A stretch of 28,881 nucleotides of DNA from an uncultured bacterium (GCA_905215725.1 CAJMRD010000018.1:1-28881); one strand, 5' to 3'; counted from the stretch's first letter, positions 1 to 7,553 are shown. A program made the numbers and translations. Notes: generated from the sequence alone by a model not told the origin.

Positions 1-106
1 AATGGATGTCGAAGCCTTTTTCGTTGCCATTAGCATAGGGCATACAACTGTCGATTTTCAAAACATTGGGGGTATTTGAATCCCGCGTGCAAATCTCTTC
101 ATTCAT
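1..106 (-). CDS. Partial unrecognised ORF running off the left edge
   Basis: An open frame begins with ATG at 106 and stays open through the left edge (about 35 codons, starting MNEEICTRDSN). The ATG sits in the string ATGGATGAATGA, so an upstream frame would end over this start, as in translationally coupled genes. The sequence is less GC-rich than the neighbouring transporter and lies beside its foreign tail, so it may belong to the same inserted DNA. I do not recognise a family. The short visible length means it could be a chance frame. Confidence 0.28.
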   Translation of the reverse strand, partial: MNEEICTRDSNTPNVLKIDSCMPYANGNEKGFDIH

Positions 107-148
107 CCATAACACCTACGCTTTCAGCAATTAAATCGACAGGATTTC

Positions 149-1018
149 TTATCCATCCTTCCTCCGGTACAGCTTTCTCTCCAGCGACCAGATTCTGTCG
201 GTGAAGCAGCCGGGCTGAACGCCGGCCAGCTCGCGGTTCATCTCGAACATGCGCGCGTCCAGCAGATCCAGTACGTGCAGCACCTCGGCCTCGGGGAACA
301 TGGGCTTTTTGGGGCTGCCGTATTCGGGCAGGATCTTGGCGGGAATCACCGCCATACACGCGGCGCTGACCGCACACATAAGACCTGCTGCCAGGCCAAG
401 CGGCGAGATATTCAGGCTGGTGGGGTCGCCGCCGGTGGCGATTAAAAAGGTTCCACCCAGAGCTAGGCCAATGCCGATGACTTCGCGAGTACGCGGCATG
501 CGGCGATCGATCACGCAGGTGTAGCCCATGATGATAACGAGCTGCAGGCACTGGAGCACCGTCGCGGTTCCGGCGTTCGTCAGGCGCACGGCCGAAAGAT
601 AGCAAAACTGGTTGAACAGCAGGCCAAAAGCGGTAAAGAGCAGCAGCTGCTTGCGATCAGCGGGCGTCGTCCAAAGCTTGACCAGGCGTGCGCGATCGCG
701 CGTGACAACCACAGCCATAAAGAGCAGGCCGGCGAGAATCTGACGCACGCTCATAAGCCACAGCGTATCGACATGGTAGGTATCGAACAAAAAACTCGCG
801 CTGGTGCCCGAGAAGCCCCAAAACGAACCGCCCACCAGCGTGGCTAAAACACCCGTGATTATCTTGCGCGTCTGGGCGTCGTTGAGACGGTCGCGCCATG
901 CACGGCGGGTGCTGCGGCTGAGCTCGTCGGTGCCCTCGGGCACATCAATGTTCGATATATCGGTCATCGGCACCGAAGCCCCTGTGCCTTCGACCTGCTC
1001 GACACACTCTTTGCTCAT
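149..1018 (-). pseudogene. EamA/DMT-family transporter, truncated and fused to a foreign tail
   Basis: The start is ATG 1018, preceded by a GGGGGAG ribosome-binding site; the product is 289 aa. After a soluble N-terminus of about 50 residues come roughly six or seven hydrophobic segments typical of the drug/metabolite transporter superfamily (for example GVLATLVGGSFWGFSGTSA and the AVRLTNAGTATVLQ helix pair of a first EamA domain). Family members normally have ten helices in two EamA repeats. Here the second repeat stops soon after its first helix, at about PAKILPEYGSP, and is followed by 53 hydrophilic residues (KKPMFPEAEVLHVLDLLDAR onward) that do not look like a transporter. I infer a recombination event near 310 that replaced the 3' half. 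The protein probably no longer transports. Substrate cannot be told. Confidence 0.6.
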
Positions 1019-1249
1019 TCCACTCCCCCGAAACAGCCTGGAAACAATTCGGCTTACCTTACCACGGCGAAGGCACCAGCCGGAGGCTTGTCCGCTTATC
1101 GGTAGGACAATTCCGCAGGCGTCTTTCCATAGCTCGATACCGCAATGGCCCTGTATTAGTCGACAGCAAAATCGCGGCAGCAGACTCTTTTGAAATGGAT
1201 ACGACAAAGCCCCCGAATTCCACAATGTAAGCGATTTTTAAAAATGTTC

Positions 1250-1278
1250 TTGCCACCGAGTTCAGGCTCCGTTATATT
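1250..1278 (+). promoter_or_regulatory. Promoter of tRNA-Val
   Basis: A -35-like TTGCCA (1250-1255) and a -10-like TATATT (1273-1278) are separated by exactly 17 bases and lie 30 bases upstream of the tRNA 5' end. This is a sigma-70/SigA-type arrangement placed where a tRNA promoter is expected. Confidence 0.6.
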
Positions 1279-1307
1279 ATCCCTTGCGCACTTGCGCACC
1301 CTTGATC

Positions 1308-1382
1308 GGGCGTTTAGCTCAGGGGGAGAGCGCTTCCCTGACACGGAAGAGGTCAGAAGTTCAAATCTTCTAACGCCCACCA
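1308..1382 (+). tRNA. tRNA-Val (anticodon GAC)
   Basis: A 75-base cloverleaf can be folded by eye. The acceptor stem GGGCGTT (1308-1314) pairs with AACGCCC (1372-1378), then discriminator A and an encoded CCA (1380-1382). The anticodon stem CTTCC/GGAAG encloses the loop CTGACAC with GAC at 1340-1342, which reads valine codons GUC/GUU. The TTCAAAT T-loop is present. Its own promoter and terminator flank it, so it is a single-gene unit. The 3' flank carries an integrase remnant, consistent with tRNA genes serving as integration sites. Confidence 0.96.
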
Positions 1383-1390
1383 AATGTTCG

Positions 1391-1428
1391 CAGCTCAGAG
1401 GCTATGTCCTCTGGGCTGTTTTGTTTTT
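1391..1428 (+). terminator. Intrinsic terminator after tRNA-Val
   Basis: CAGCTCAGAGG (1391-1401) pairs with CCTCTGGGCTG (1408-1418) with one G-U pair and a six-base loop, followed by TTTTGTTTTT. This is a textbook rho-independent terminator eight bases after the tRNA. Confidence 0.88.
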
Positions 1429-1611
1429 ACCATCAAGCGTGCCGCCAAATAAGCCACCAAATATTGATCCAAGGTCTGTACGCGATGGTCTTCGCATCCC
1501 GTAGAGGTGCCGGCAGATTGCATACGTCCTGGCCGATCGTGACCGCAACATGTTGGTCAAGCATAATCTTTTGGATTCTTTTGGCGTGAGCGGCTTGGTT
1601 TTGGTAGGATT
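1402..1611 (-). pseudogene. Remnant of a tyrosine recombinase next to tRNA-Val
   Basis: On the minus strand, pieces of an integrase-like protein appear in different frames. From 1611 a frame reads NPTKTKPLTPKESKRL, like the entry of an integrase catalytic domain. From 1564 another reads MLDQHVAVTIGQDV and then a leucine/proline-rich stretch, like the GH...TI..VY.H C-terminal motif (the nucleophilic Tyr is Cys here). A third reads IFGGLFGGTLDGKNKTAQRT and stops at 1402, inside the tRNA terminator hairpin. The bulk of the catalytic domain is missing. I infer a dead integrase pointing at the tRNA, left by an element once integrated there. The match is by motif only and the pieces are short. Confidence 0.42.
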
Positions 1612-1743
1612 TGTCAGCGGCTTGACTAAGGGGGTTTTATAACTGCCATGCAGGTAGCCGTGTTGGTAACGTTTTACCGACTTGCCAAGAACCCCTCATT
1701 TTTAATGCGTCTGCAAAATGACTAATTGCTTTGACCTGCCGAA

Positions 1744-1791
1744 ACACTATATGTTGTGTTTGAACTAAAAAAAGAATACAGGATATAGATG
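1744..1791 (+). promoter_or_regulatory. Tandem NrdR boxes upstream of nrdD
   Basis: ACACTATATGTTGTGT at 1744-1759 is very close to the consensus of the ribonucleotide-reductase repressor NrdR (acaCwAtATaTwGtgt). A weaker copy, ATACAGGATATAGATG at 1776-1791, starts 32 bases downstream, about three helical turns, which is the usual spacing of paired NrdR boxes. The boxes lie about 225 bases before the nrdD start, leaving a long leader (1792-2016) in which I see no convincing gene or known riboswitch. The inference is that NrdR represses nrdD when dATP is plentiful. No clean -35/-10 pair could be assigned. Confidence 0.78.
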
Positions 1792-2016
1792 CGTCTTTGT
1801 CGTATGATAGATGGCGGACAGAGAACGAAGACCTTATTCGTCCCATTTGGACACGCCTTTGAGCCGCCTGATCGGCCGCGAGGATTGTCCGCATGAGGAC
1901 TTATGGTTTATCGAGAACACAGATTGCGCGACGGCGCCGCAAGACGGGGGCAAGCCCTGCCGGGCATCGTTTGGCTCTGAAGCGCAATGAGGCTACGACG
2001 CGAAAGAGGCAAGAGG

Positions 2017-4239
2017 ATGAAGATCATCAAGCGCAGCGGCACCGAGGTTGTCTTTGACATCGATAAGATCGTCAATGCCATCCGCGCCGCCAACTTGGAG
2101 GTCGAGGAGAGCTCTCGTCTAACCGACCGCCAGGTGGTTTATGCGGCGCAAAACGTCGCCGAGGCATGCGAGAGCGCAGGCCACACCGTTTCGGTCGAGG
2201 AGATCCAGGATTTGGTCGAGGACGAGATCATGCGTCTCGACTGCTACGAGGTCGCCCGCCACTACATCATCTATCGCTACGTTCAGAGCCTGAAGCGCCA
2301 GAAGAACACGACCGATGACAAGATCCTGTCGCTGATCGAGTGCAATAACGAAGAGGTCAAGCAGGAGAACTCCAACAAGAACCCGACCGTCAACTCCGTT
2401 CAGCGCGACTATATGGCCGGCGAGATTTCCAAGGACCTGACCCAGCGCGTGCTGCTGCCCCAGGAGATCGTGGACGCCCACAATGAGGGCCTGATCCACT
2501 TCCACGATTCGGATTACTTTGCCCAGCACATGCACAACTGCGACCTGGTGAACCTGGAGGACATGCTCCAGAACGGCACTGTTATCTCGGGTACGCTGAT
2601 TGAGAAGCCGCACAGCTTCTCGACCGCCTGCAACATCGCGACGCAGATCATCGCCCAGGTTGCTTCCTCCCAATACGGTGGCCAGTCGATTTCGCTGACC
2701 CATCTTGCCCCGTTCGTCGAGGTGAGCCGTCAAAAGATTCGCGGCGAGGTCGCCCGCGAGCTCGAGGAGCTCGGCGTTTCCGCATCTCCCGAAAAGGTCC
2801 GTGAGGTCGTTGAGGACCGTCTGCGTGACGAGATTCGTCGCGGCGTCCAGACGATCCAGTATCAGGTCGTGACGCTTATGACCACGAACGGCCAGGCGCC
2901 GTTCGTGACGGTCTTTATGTATCTCAATGAGGCCCGTACGCCCCAGGAGAAGCATGACCTTGCCATGATCGTGGAGGAGACGCTTCGCCAGCGCTACGAG
3001 GGCGTTAAGAACGAGGCCGGCGTATGGATCACCCCGGCATTCCCCAAGCTTATCTATGTACTCGAGGACGATAACGTTCACGAGGATTCCCCGTACTTCT
3101 ACCTGACCCAGCTGGCTGCCAAGTGCACTGCCAAGCGTATGGTGCCCGATTACATCTCCGAGAAAAAGATGCGCGAGCTCAAGCTGTCGAAGGGCGAGAC
3201 CGCGGGTAACGGCGACTGCTATACCTGCATGGGCTGCCGCAGCTTCTTGACGCCCGACCGCTCGGGCAACGGCTTTAACAACGTTGCCAACGCGCTGAAC
3301 TACGACCCGAACAAGCCCAAGTACTATGGTCGCTTTAACCAGGGCGTCGTGACCATCAACCTGCCCGATGTCGCGCTGAGCTCGCACCAGGATATGGACA
3401 AGTTCTGGAAGATCTTCGACGAGCGCCTTGAGCTGTGCCACCGTGCCCTGCTGTGCCGTCATGAGCGCCTGATGGGTACGCTTTCTGACGCCGCACCGAT
3501 TCTGTGGCAGTACGGCGCCCTCGCTCGTCTGAAGAAGGGTGAGACGATCGACAAGCTGCTCGTGGGCGGATACTCCACCATTAGTTTGGGTTATGCCGGC
3601 CTGTATGAGTGCGTCAAGTACATGACGGGCCACAGCCACACCGAGAAGGAGGGCACGCCCTTTGCCATGGCCGTCATGCAGCGCATGAACGACAAGTGCG
3701 CCGAGTGGAAGGCCGAAAGCGATATTGACTTCTCGCTGTACGGTACCCCGCTTGAGTCGACGACCTACAAGTTCGCCAAGTGCCTGCAGCGTCGTTTTGG
3801 CATCATCCCGGGCGTGACGGACAAGGGCTACATCACCAATAGCTACCACGTCCACGTGTCCGAGGAGATCGACGCATTCGACAAGCTCAAGTTCGAGGGT
3901 ATGTTCCAGCAGCTTTCGCCGGGCGGTGCCATCTCCTACGTCGAGGTTCCCAACATGCAGGACAACCTCAAGGCTGTCATTCGCGTGATGCAGTACATCT
4001 ACGACAACATCATGTACGCCGAGCTCAACACCAAGAGCGACTACTGCCAGGTGTGCGGCTACGACGGTGAGATCAAGATTGTCGAGGATGACGGCAAGCT
4101 GGTGTGGGAGTGCCCCAACTGCGGCAACCGCGATCAGGAGAAGATGAACGTCGCCCGTCGTACGTGCGGCTACATCGGTACCCAATTCTGGAATCAGGGC
4201 CGAACCGAGGAGATCCGCGACCGCGTGCTGCATCTCTAA
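2017..4239 (+). CDS. nrdD: Anaerobic (class III) ribonucleoside-triphosphate reductase
   Basis: This oxygen-sensitive glycyl-radical enzyme reduces ribonucleoside triphosphates to deoxyribonucleotides. The 740-aa product has an N-terminal ATP-cone (about residues 1-92, MKIIKRSGTEVVFDIDKIVN) for dATP/ATP allosteric control. A CYTCMGCRSF cysteine cluster lies near residue 401, a C-terminal zinc site of two CxxC pairs (CQVCG and CPNCG) at about 677-702, and the glycyl-radical loop RRTCGYIG near 718. I chose ATG 2017 because the protein then begins directly at the ATP-cone and is preceded by an AGAGG-type site; an in-frame ATG at 1987 would add ten basic residues. Activation needs the radical-SAM enzyme NrdG, which is not found beside it here. 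Two NrdR boxes lie upstream. Identification is firm. Confidence 0.97.
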   Translation: MKIIKRSGTEVVFDIDKIVNAIRAANLEVEESSRLTDRQVVYAAQNVAEACESAGHTVSVEEIQDLVEDEIMRLDCYEVARHYIIYRYVQSLKRQKNTTDDKILSLIECNNEEVKQENSNKNPTVNSVQRDYMAGEISKDLTQRVLLPQEIVDAHNEGLIHFHDSDYFAQHMHNCDLVNLEDMLQNGTVISGTLIEKPHSFSTACNIATQIIAQVASSQYGGQSISLTHLAPFVEVSRQKIRGEVARELEELGVSASPEKVREVVEDRLRDEIRRGVQTIQYQVVTLMTTNGQAPFVTVFMYLNEARTPQEKHDLAMIVEETLRQRYEGVKNEAGVWITPAFPKLIYVLEDDNVHEDSPYFYLTQLAAKCTAKRMVPDYISEKKMRELKLSKGETAGNGDCYTCMGCRSFLTPDRSGNGFNNVANALNYDPNKPKYYGRFNQGVVTINLPDVALSSHQDMDKFWKIFDERLELCHRALLCRHERLMGTLSDAAPILWQYGALARLKKGETIDKLLVGGYSTISLGYAGLYECVKYMTGHSHTEKEGTPFAMAVMQRMNDKCAEWKAESDIDFSLYGTPLESTTYKFAKCLQRRFGIIPGVTDKGYITNSYHVHVSEEIDAFDKLKFEGMFQQLSPGGAISYVEVPNMQDNLKAVIRVMQYIYDNIMYAELNTKSDYCQVCGYDGEIKIVEDDGKLVWECPNCGNRDQEKMNVARRTCGYIGTQFWNQGRTEEIRDRVLHL

Positions 4240-4311
4240 TACCGCTCCGGGGCTGAGCCGGGAGGGCCGCTTGGGCATTTGCTCGCTATTTCGGACAGTC
4301 CTGCGCAAGAC

Positions 4312-4337
4312 GGACAGCACATTAAGTGCTGTCCTTT
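4312..4337 (+). terminator. Hairpin, possible terminator of nrdD
   Basis: GGACAGCAC (4312-4320) and GTGCTGTCC (4326-4334) form a perfect nine-pair stem with loop ATTAA, followed only by TTT. It lies 73 bases after the nrdD stop. The short U-run makes it a weak terminator or a structured 3' end. The rest of the 290-base space before folC shows nothing I can name. Confidence 0.45.
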
Positions 4338-4530
4338 GCGTGCGGAACTTGTATCGAGCAAAGCGTCGGGCCGCTCCTAGTTCGTTTACGTGGTTGTTTG
4401 CAACTGGGAGGTTGGGGCCACTGGGTTGTGGCCTTGATCTTGCTGCAATCGGGTAAAGGCTGAAATTGTTAACGCGAGGGGTTCATTCTTTTTGATGAGC
4501 CTCTTTTTCTGTTATGGGGGACTTTGGGTT

Positions 4531-5874
4531 ATGGCTAAGCGTTTTGGGTCGTATGTCGTTCCTTTCTCGTTTGAGCTGCTTTCGTTTGATGAGGCTGTGG
4601 GGCTTGCTGCTGATACGGGGCGGATTTCTGGGGATGCTGGGCCTCTGCTTGAGACGGTTGTCGATATGCTCGATGAGCTGGGACGTCCGGACGAGTATTT
4701 CGATTGCATCCAGGTTGCCGGTACCAATGGCAAGACTTCGACCACGCGTTTTTCGGCCGCCATCCTTCGCGGCGAGGGGCTCAAGACCGCGCTGTATACG
4801 TCGCCGCAGCTGGTGCGCTATCCCGAGCGCATGGAGGTTGACGGGCGCGTCGTGAGCGACGAGGCGTTTGCCCGTGGTGTTTCTGCCGCTGTTGAGGCGG
4901 GACATCGCGTGAATGCGCGGCGTGTGGCGGCGGGGGAGCGCGCCTATACCATCACGCCGTTTGACCTGCTGACGGCTGCCGCACTTGTAGTGTTTGCCGA
5001 GGCCGCGGTGGATGTTGCCGTGCTCGAGGTTGGCATGGGCGGACGCTGGGATGCTACGAGTGCGACCGACCCCGTGGCCGTTGCCATCACAGGCATCGGG
5101 CTCGACCATACACGCATTCTCGGAGATACGCTCGAGGCCATTGCGGGGGAGAAGGCTGCGGTAATTAAGTCTGGGCGCCTGGTTGTGCTGGGCGAGGGCA
5201 CGCACGAGGCGAGCGTTCAGCGCGTGATGGATACCCGCTGCCGCGAGTGCGGTGTGGTGCCACTCGTGGTGAGCCACGCCACGACTAAGGTGCCGGCGCA
5301 TGTTGGCGATACGGTGGAGTTCAGCTGCACCACGCCGCGTGCGATCTATACGACGAGCATGGTTAAGCCGGCGTATCAGCCGCAGAATGCAGCGTGCGCG
5401 ATTATGCTTTGCGAGGGGTATCTGGGTCGCGAGCTCGATCACGATGCGTTGGATGCATCGCTTATGGGTTGCCCCACGCCGGGTCGTTTTGACGTGCTGG
5501 GGACCGATCCACTCAAGCTGATCGATGCCTGTCATAACCCCCAGAGCTGCGAGAACTTTGTGAGCGCACTGGACGAGATCGACCCGTGCGTAGAGAATCG
5601 CCCAACGTTGCTGTGCGCCGCGCTGGCAGACAAGGACGTGGCGGGTATCGTCGACGTGCTTGTTCCGGCGTTCCCCCGTGTGGTCGTGACCCAGACCGAT
5701 TCCGATCGCGCCCTGCCGGCAGAGGAGCTTGCTGCCCTCGTTGATGCCGATAAGCTCGCCGGCGTATACCCCAGCGTTTCCGAGGCCCTTGCAGCTTTCA
5801 AGGCCGCGGGCGAGCCCTTCGTAGCAGCCGGCACCATCACCCTAGCCGGTGAAGTAGCCGGCCTGCTCCGCTAA
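4531..5874 (+). CDS. folC: Folylpolyglutamate synthase / dihydrofolate synthase
   Basis: FolC adds glutamate to dihydropteroate and/or to reduced folates, an ATP-dependent cytoplasmic step that makes and retains folate cofactors. The 447-aa product has the Mur-ligase-type P-loop GTNGKTST at residues 64-71, the GMGGRWDATSA segment characteristic of the family, and the DACHNPQS motif in the C-terminal half. Length is normal for FolC. ATG 4531 is preferred because GGGGGA lies about nine bases upstream; in-frame TTG 4492 and ATG 4495 would add 12-13 residues of no obvious function. No other folate gene is adjacent, so which of the two activities dominates cannot be told. It is followed by a long palindromic repeat. 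Confidence 0.92.
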   Translation: MAKRFGSYVVPFSFELLSFDEAVGLAADTGRISGDAGPLLETVVDMLDELGRPDEYFDCIQVAGTNGKTSTTRFSAAILRGEGLKTALYTSPQLVRYPERMEVDGRVVSDEAFARGVSAAVEAGHRVNARRVAAGERAYTITPFDLLTAAALVVFAEAAVDVAVLEVGMGGRWDATSATDPVAVAITGIGLDHTRILGDTLEAIAGEKAAVIKSGRLVVLGEGTHEASVQRVMDTRCRECGVVPLVVSHATTKVPAHVGDTVEFSCTTPRAIYTTSMVKPAYQPQNAACAIMLCEGYLGRELDHDALDASLMGCPTPGRFDVLGTDPLKLIDACHNPQSCENFVSALDEIDPCVENRPTLLCAALADKDVAGIVDVLVPAFPRVVVTQTDSDRALPAEELAALVDADKLAGVYPSVSEALAAFKAAGEPFVAAGTITLAGEVAGLLR

Positions 5875-5888
5875 CCCATCCCCTCATC

Positions 5889-5955
5889 AGTTGCGGTGAA
5901 ATAGGGACTGTTTTATGGGCTAGAAGCCTTAAACAGTCCGTATATCACCGCAACT
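5889..5955. repeat. Long palindromic repeat, copy 1
   Basis: Arms of 25 bases (5889-5913 and 5931-5955) pair with about two mismatches around a 17-base loop that can itself fold through GGGC/GCC. Each arm begins AGTTGCGGTGA when read from the outside. It starts 14 bases after the folC stop. A nearly identical element stands at 7427-7493. It could serve as a terminator or be a dispersed REP-like/MITE-like element. Confidence 0.85.
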
Positions 5956-5962
5956 CAAAAAC

Positions 5963-5991
5963 AGCTAATTTGGGACGGGGCTTTTTTAGCT
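5963..5991. repeat. 29-base AGCTAA...TTAGCT dyad, copy 1
   Basis: AGCTAA and TTAGCT bracket a GGGACGGGGC core. A second copy, in the opposite orientation, is at 7523-7551, directly after the DUF1667 gene. In both places it follows the long palindrome within a few tens of bases and sits after a gene end, so it may take part in transcription termination or be part of the same compound repeat. Confidence 0.7.
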
Positions 5992-6016
5992 GCCCTGTGC
6001 CTCGAGTTGACTCGCT

Positions 6017-6178
6017 TGCCACGAAATGGGGCTATCTACTACGTTTTGGCGACTACCCTCGACCACACGGAAAATCGTGAAATCAAAACCGCAGGTAGAC
6101 GGCTTGTTGATTTTCAAAAAAGACCCGCATGGTCGACCCATGCAGGTTAAATGTAGTAGATAGGCCGTTTTCGTGGCA
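6017..6178. repeat. 162-base element with 26-base terminal inverted repeats
   Basis: Left arm 6017-6042 (TGCCACGAAATGGGGCTATC...) and right arm 6153-6178 are inverted copies differing at only about three positions; both contain the string TATCTACTAC or its complement. Inside are two further hairpins: TGAAATCAA...TTGATTTTCA near 6079-6119 and GCATGG-TCGAC-CCATGC near 6127-6143. There is no coding frame. Together with copy 1 of the palindrome it fills the 350-base gap between folC and the peptidase gene. A MITE-like, non-autonomous element is the simplest reading. Confidence 0.75.
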
Positions 6179-6197
6179 TAGTGTAATCGGAATGCGA

Positions 6198-6216
6198 CAA
6201 AGGGACTGCCCCTTTG
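6198..6216 (-). terminator. Hairpin after the M24 peptidase gene
   Basis: CAAAGGG (6198-6204) pairs with CCCTTTG (6210-6216) around ACTGC, ten bases beyond the stop codon of the minus-strand peptidase gene. No U-run follows, so termination is a guess from position and structure. Confidence 0.4.
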
Positions 6217-6225
6217 CCGTATTGC

Positions 6226-7314
6226 CTAGTCTAGGCAGGCTGGATCGTGGGGATAGGCGTTGAGAATCTCGACGCCGGACTCGGTGACCAGGGCCAAGTC
6301 CTCGATGCGGACGCCGGTGCGGCCGGGGAGGTAGATGCCCGGCTCGATGGAGAAGGTCATGCCCGGCTCGACAACCTGCTCGTTAACGAGCGAGACGTCG
6401 CCCGGTTCATGGTCCTGCAGGCCGATCGAGTGACCCAGGCGATGCGTAAAGTACTGCCCATAGCCCTCGTCTTCAATCACATCGCGCGCGGCACAGTCCA
6501 GGTCGCACATACGCACGCCTGGTGCGATGAGCGCCTCGGCAGCCTCGTTGGCGCGGCGCACGATATCGTAGATGCGCGCCGTCTCCTCGTCCGGCTTGCC
6601 CCAAAAGAACGTGCGCGTCATGTTCGAGCAGTAGTTGCAATGGCGTCCGCCAATGTCGAACAGCACCACGTCGCCGCGCTTGAGTACCGTATCGTCGGGC
6701 TCGTGGTGTGGGTCGCCGGCGTTGGCGCCAAAGCTCACGATGGGCGGAAAGCTAAAGCCCTCGCAGCCGTGCTTGCGATACAGACCGAGCATCTGGTCGG
6801 CAATTTCGCGCTCCGTCACGCCCTCGTGAACGAGCTTGATGGCGTCGGCCATCACGGCGTCGTTGGCGGCCGAGGACGCGCGCATCAGCTCCTGCTCGGC
6901 GGCATCCTTGTGGGTGCGTGCGGCGGCGACGGCAAAGTCGCCCAGGAAAAACTCGCTGGCGGCATGGCGCTCCATGAGCGGCATCAAAAAGCCGGAGCGC
7001 ATAACGGTATCGATGCCGAGCGGCTTGGTCGGATCGACCTCGCGAACGATGGCGTCGGCCACGACGTCAGTATCGGTGTGATAGGCCACGCGGGCATTGT
7101 CGTACTCGGGCAGCTGATGCAGCGCGTTGACCAAGATCACAGGTTCGCTATCGCGTGCGAGCAGCACGCCGCAAAAACGCTCGAACATATCGGCATAAAA
7201 ACCGGTCAGATAGTAAATCGACCACGGGTCGTTTACGAGCAGCTGTGCGCCGGGGTGCTGAGCCTCGAGCGCATCAAGCACGTGCGCCACACGCTGGTCA
7301 TCGACATGTGCCAT
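6226..7314 (-). CDS. M24-family (Xaa-Pro) peptidase
   Basis: The 362-aa product has the creatinase-like N-terminal domain and the pita-bread M24 catalytic domain of aminopeptidase P/prolidase enzymes, which cleave peptides at proline using two metal ions. Metal ligands seen are D220 (LFDIGG), H295 (RLGHSIGL), E324 (FSIEPG) and E338 (RIED). The second aspartate, normally in SDMTRT, is asparagine here (N231, CSNMTRTFF; codon AAC at 6624-6622). This could weaken one metal site or shift activity. Start ATG 7314 is supported by AAAGGA seven bases upstream; an in-frame start at 7353 would add 13 residues. The gene stands alone on the minus strand between two copies of a palindromic repeat. Substrate is not determined. 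Confidence 0.9.
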   Translation of the reverse strand: MAHVDDQRVAHVLDALEAQHPGAQLLVNDPWSIYYLTGFYADMFERFCGVLLARDSEPVILVNALHQLPEYDNARVAYHTDTDVVADAIVREVDPTKPLGIDTVMRSGFLMPLMERHAASEFFLGDFAVAAARTHKDAAEQELMRASSAANDAVMADAIKLVHEGVTEREIADQMLGLYRKHGCEGFSFPPIVSFGANAGDPHHEPDDTVLKRGDVVLFDIGGRHCNYCSNMTRTFFWGKPDEETARIYDIVRRANEAAEALIAPGVRMCDLDCAARDVIEDEGYGQYFTHRLGHSIGLQDHEPGDVSLVNEQVVEPGMTFSIEPGIYLPGRTGVRIEDLALVTESGVEILNAYPHDPACLD

Positions 7315-7426
7315 GAAACATCCTTTCGCTAGGCTGCCACCATGGTATCCCAAGCCCGGCAGTTAGGGACGTTCCTTTTATGCCGGCACTTTGGGACACT
7401 CCTTTGCATCCCATGCGGCCCTCATA

Positions 7427-7493
7427 AGTTGCGGTGAAATACGGACTGTTTAGCGGCCTGAAGCCATAAAACAGTCCGTATTTCACCGCAACT
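7427..7493. repeat. Long palindromic repeat, copy 2
   Basis: Two 25-base arms (7427-7451 and 7469-7493) are perfect inverted copies around a 17-base loop. Arms begin AGTTGCGGTGAAATACGGAC. It matches the element at 5889-5955 in arm sequence, loop length and loop hairpin. It lies between the divergent 5' side of the peptidase gene and the 3' end of the DUF1667 operon. Confidence 0.9.
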
Positions 7494-7522
7494 GCGGAGG
7501 AGGGCGGGGTGGATGGTGGAGT

Positions 7523-7551
7523 AGCTAAAAGTGCCCCGTCCCTAATTAGCT
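7523..7551 (-). repeat. 29-base dyad, copy 2, possible operon terminator
   Basis: Read on the minus strand it is GTAGCTAATTAGGGACGGGG followed by a CACTTTTAGCTAC arm, beginning three bases after the DUF1667 stop codon. It matches 5963-5991. Its place immediately after the last gene of the operon suggests a role in ending the transcript. Confidence 0.6.
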
Positions 7552-7553
7552 AC

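Noticed and set aside
1789..1896. Short ORF in the nrdD leader (MRLCRMIDGGQ...)
   Set aside because: No ribosome-binding site and no recognisable content; it overlaps the second NrdR box.
1792..2016. Cobalamin or other riboswitch in the nrdD leader
   Set aside because: I could not find a B12 box or the conserved core of another known class; only small hairpins are visible.
2119..4320. Very long minus-strand frame opposite nrdD
   Set aside because: It is low-complexity in Leu/Val/Ala/His with no family motif, as expected opposite a GC-rich gene; nrdD on the plus strand is certain.
7363..7410. GGGAC/GTTCC-type strings before the second palindrome as another repeat copy
   Set aside because: They resemble the GGGAC motifs of the other repeats only over a few bases, too little to call without a genome-wide comparison.
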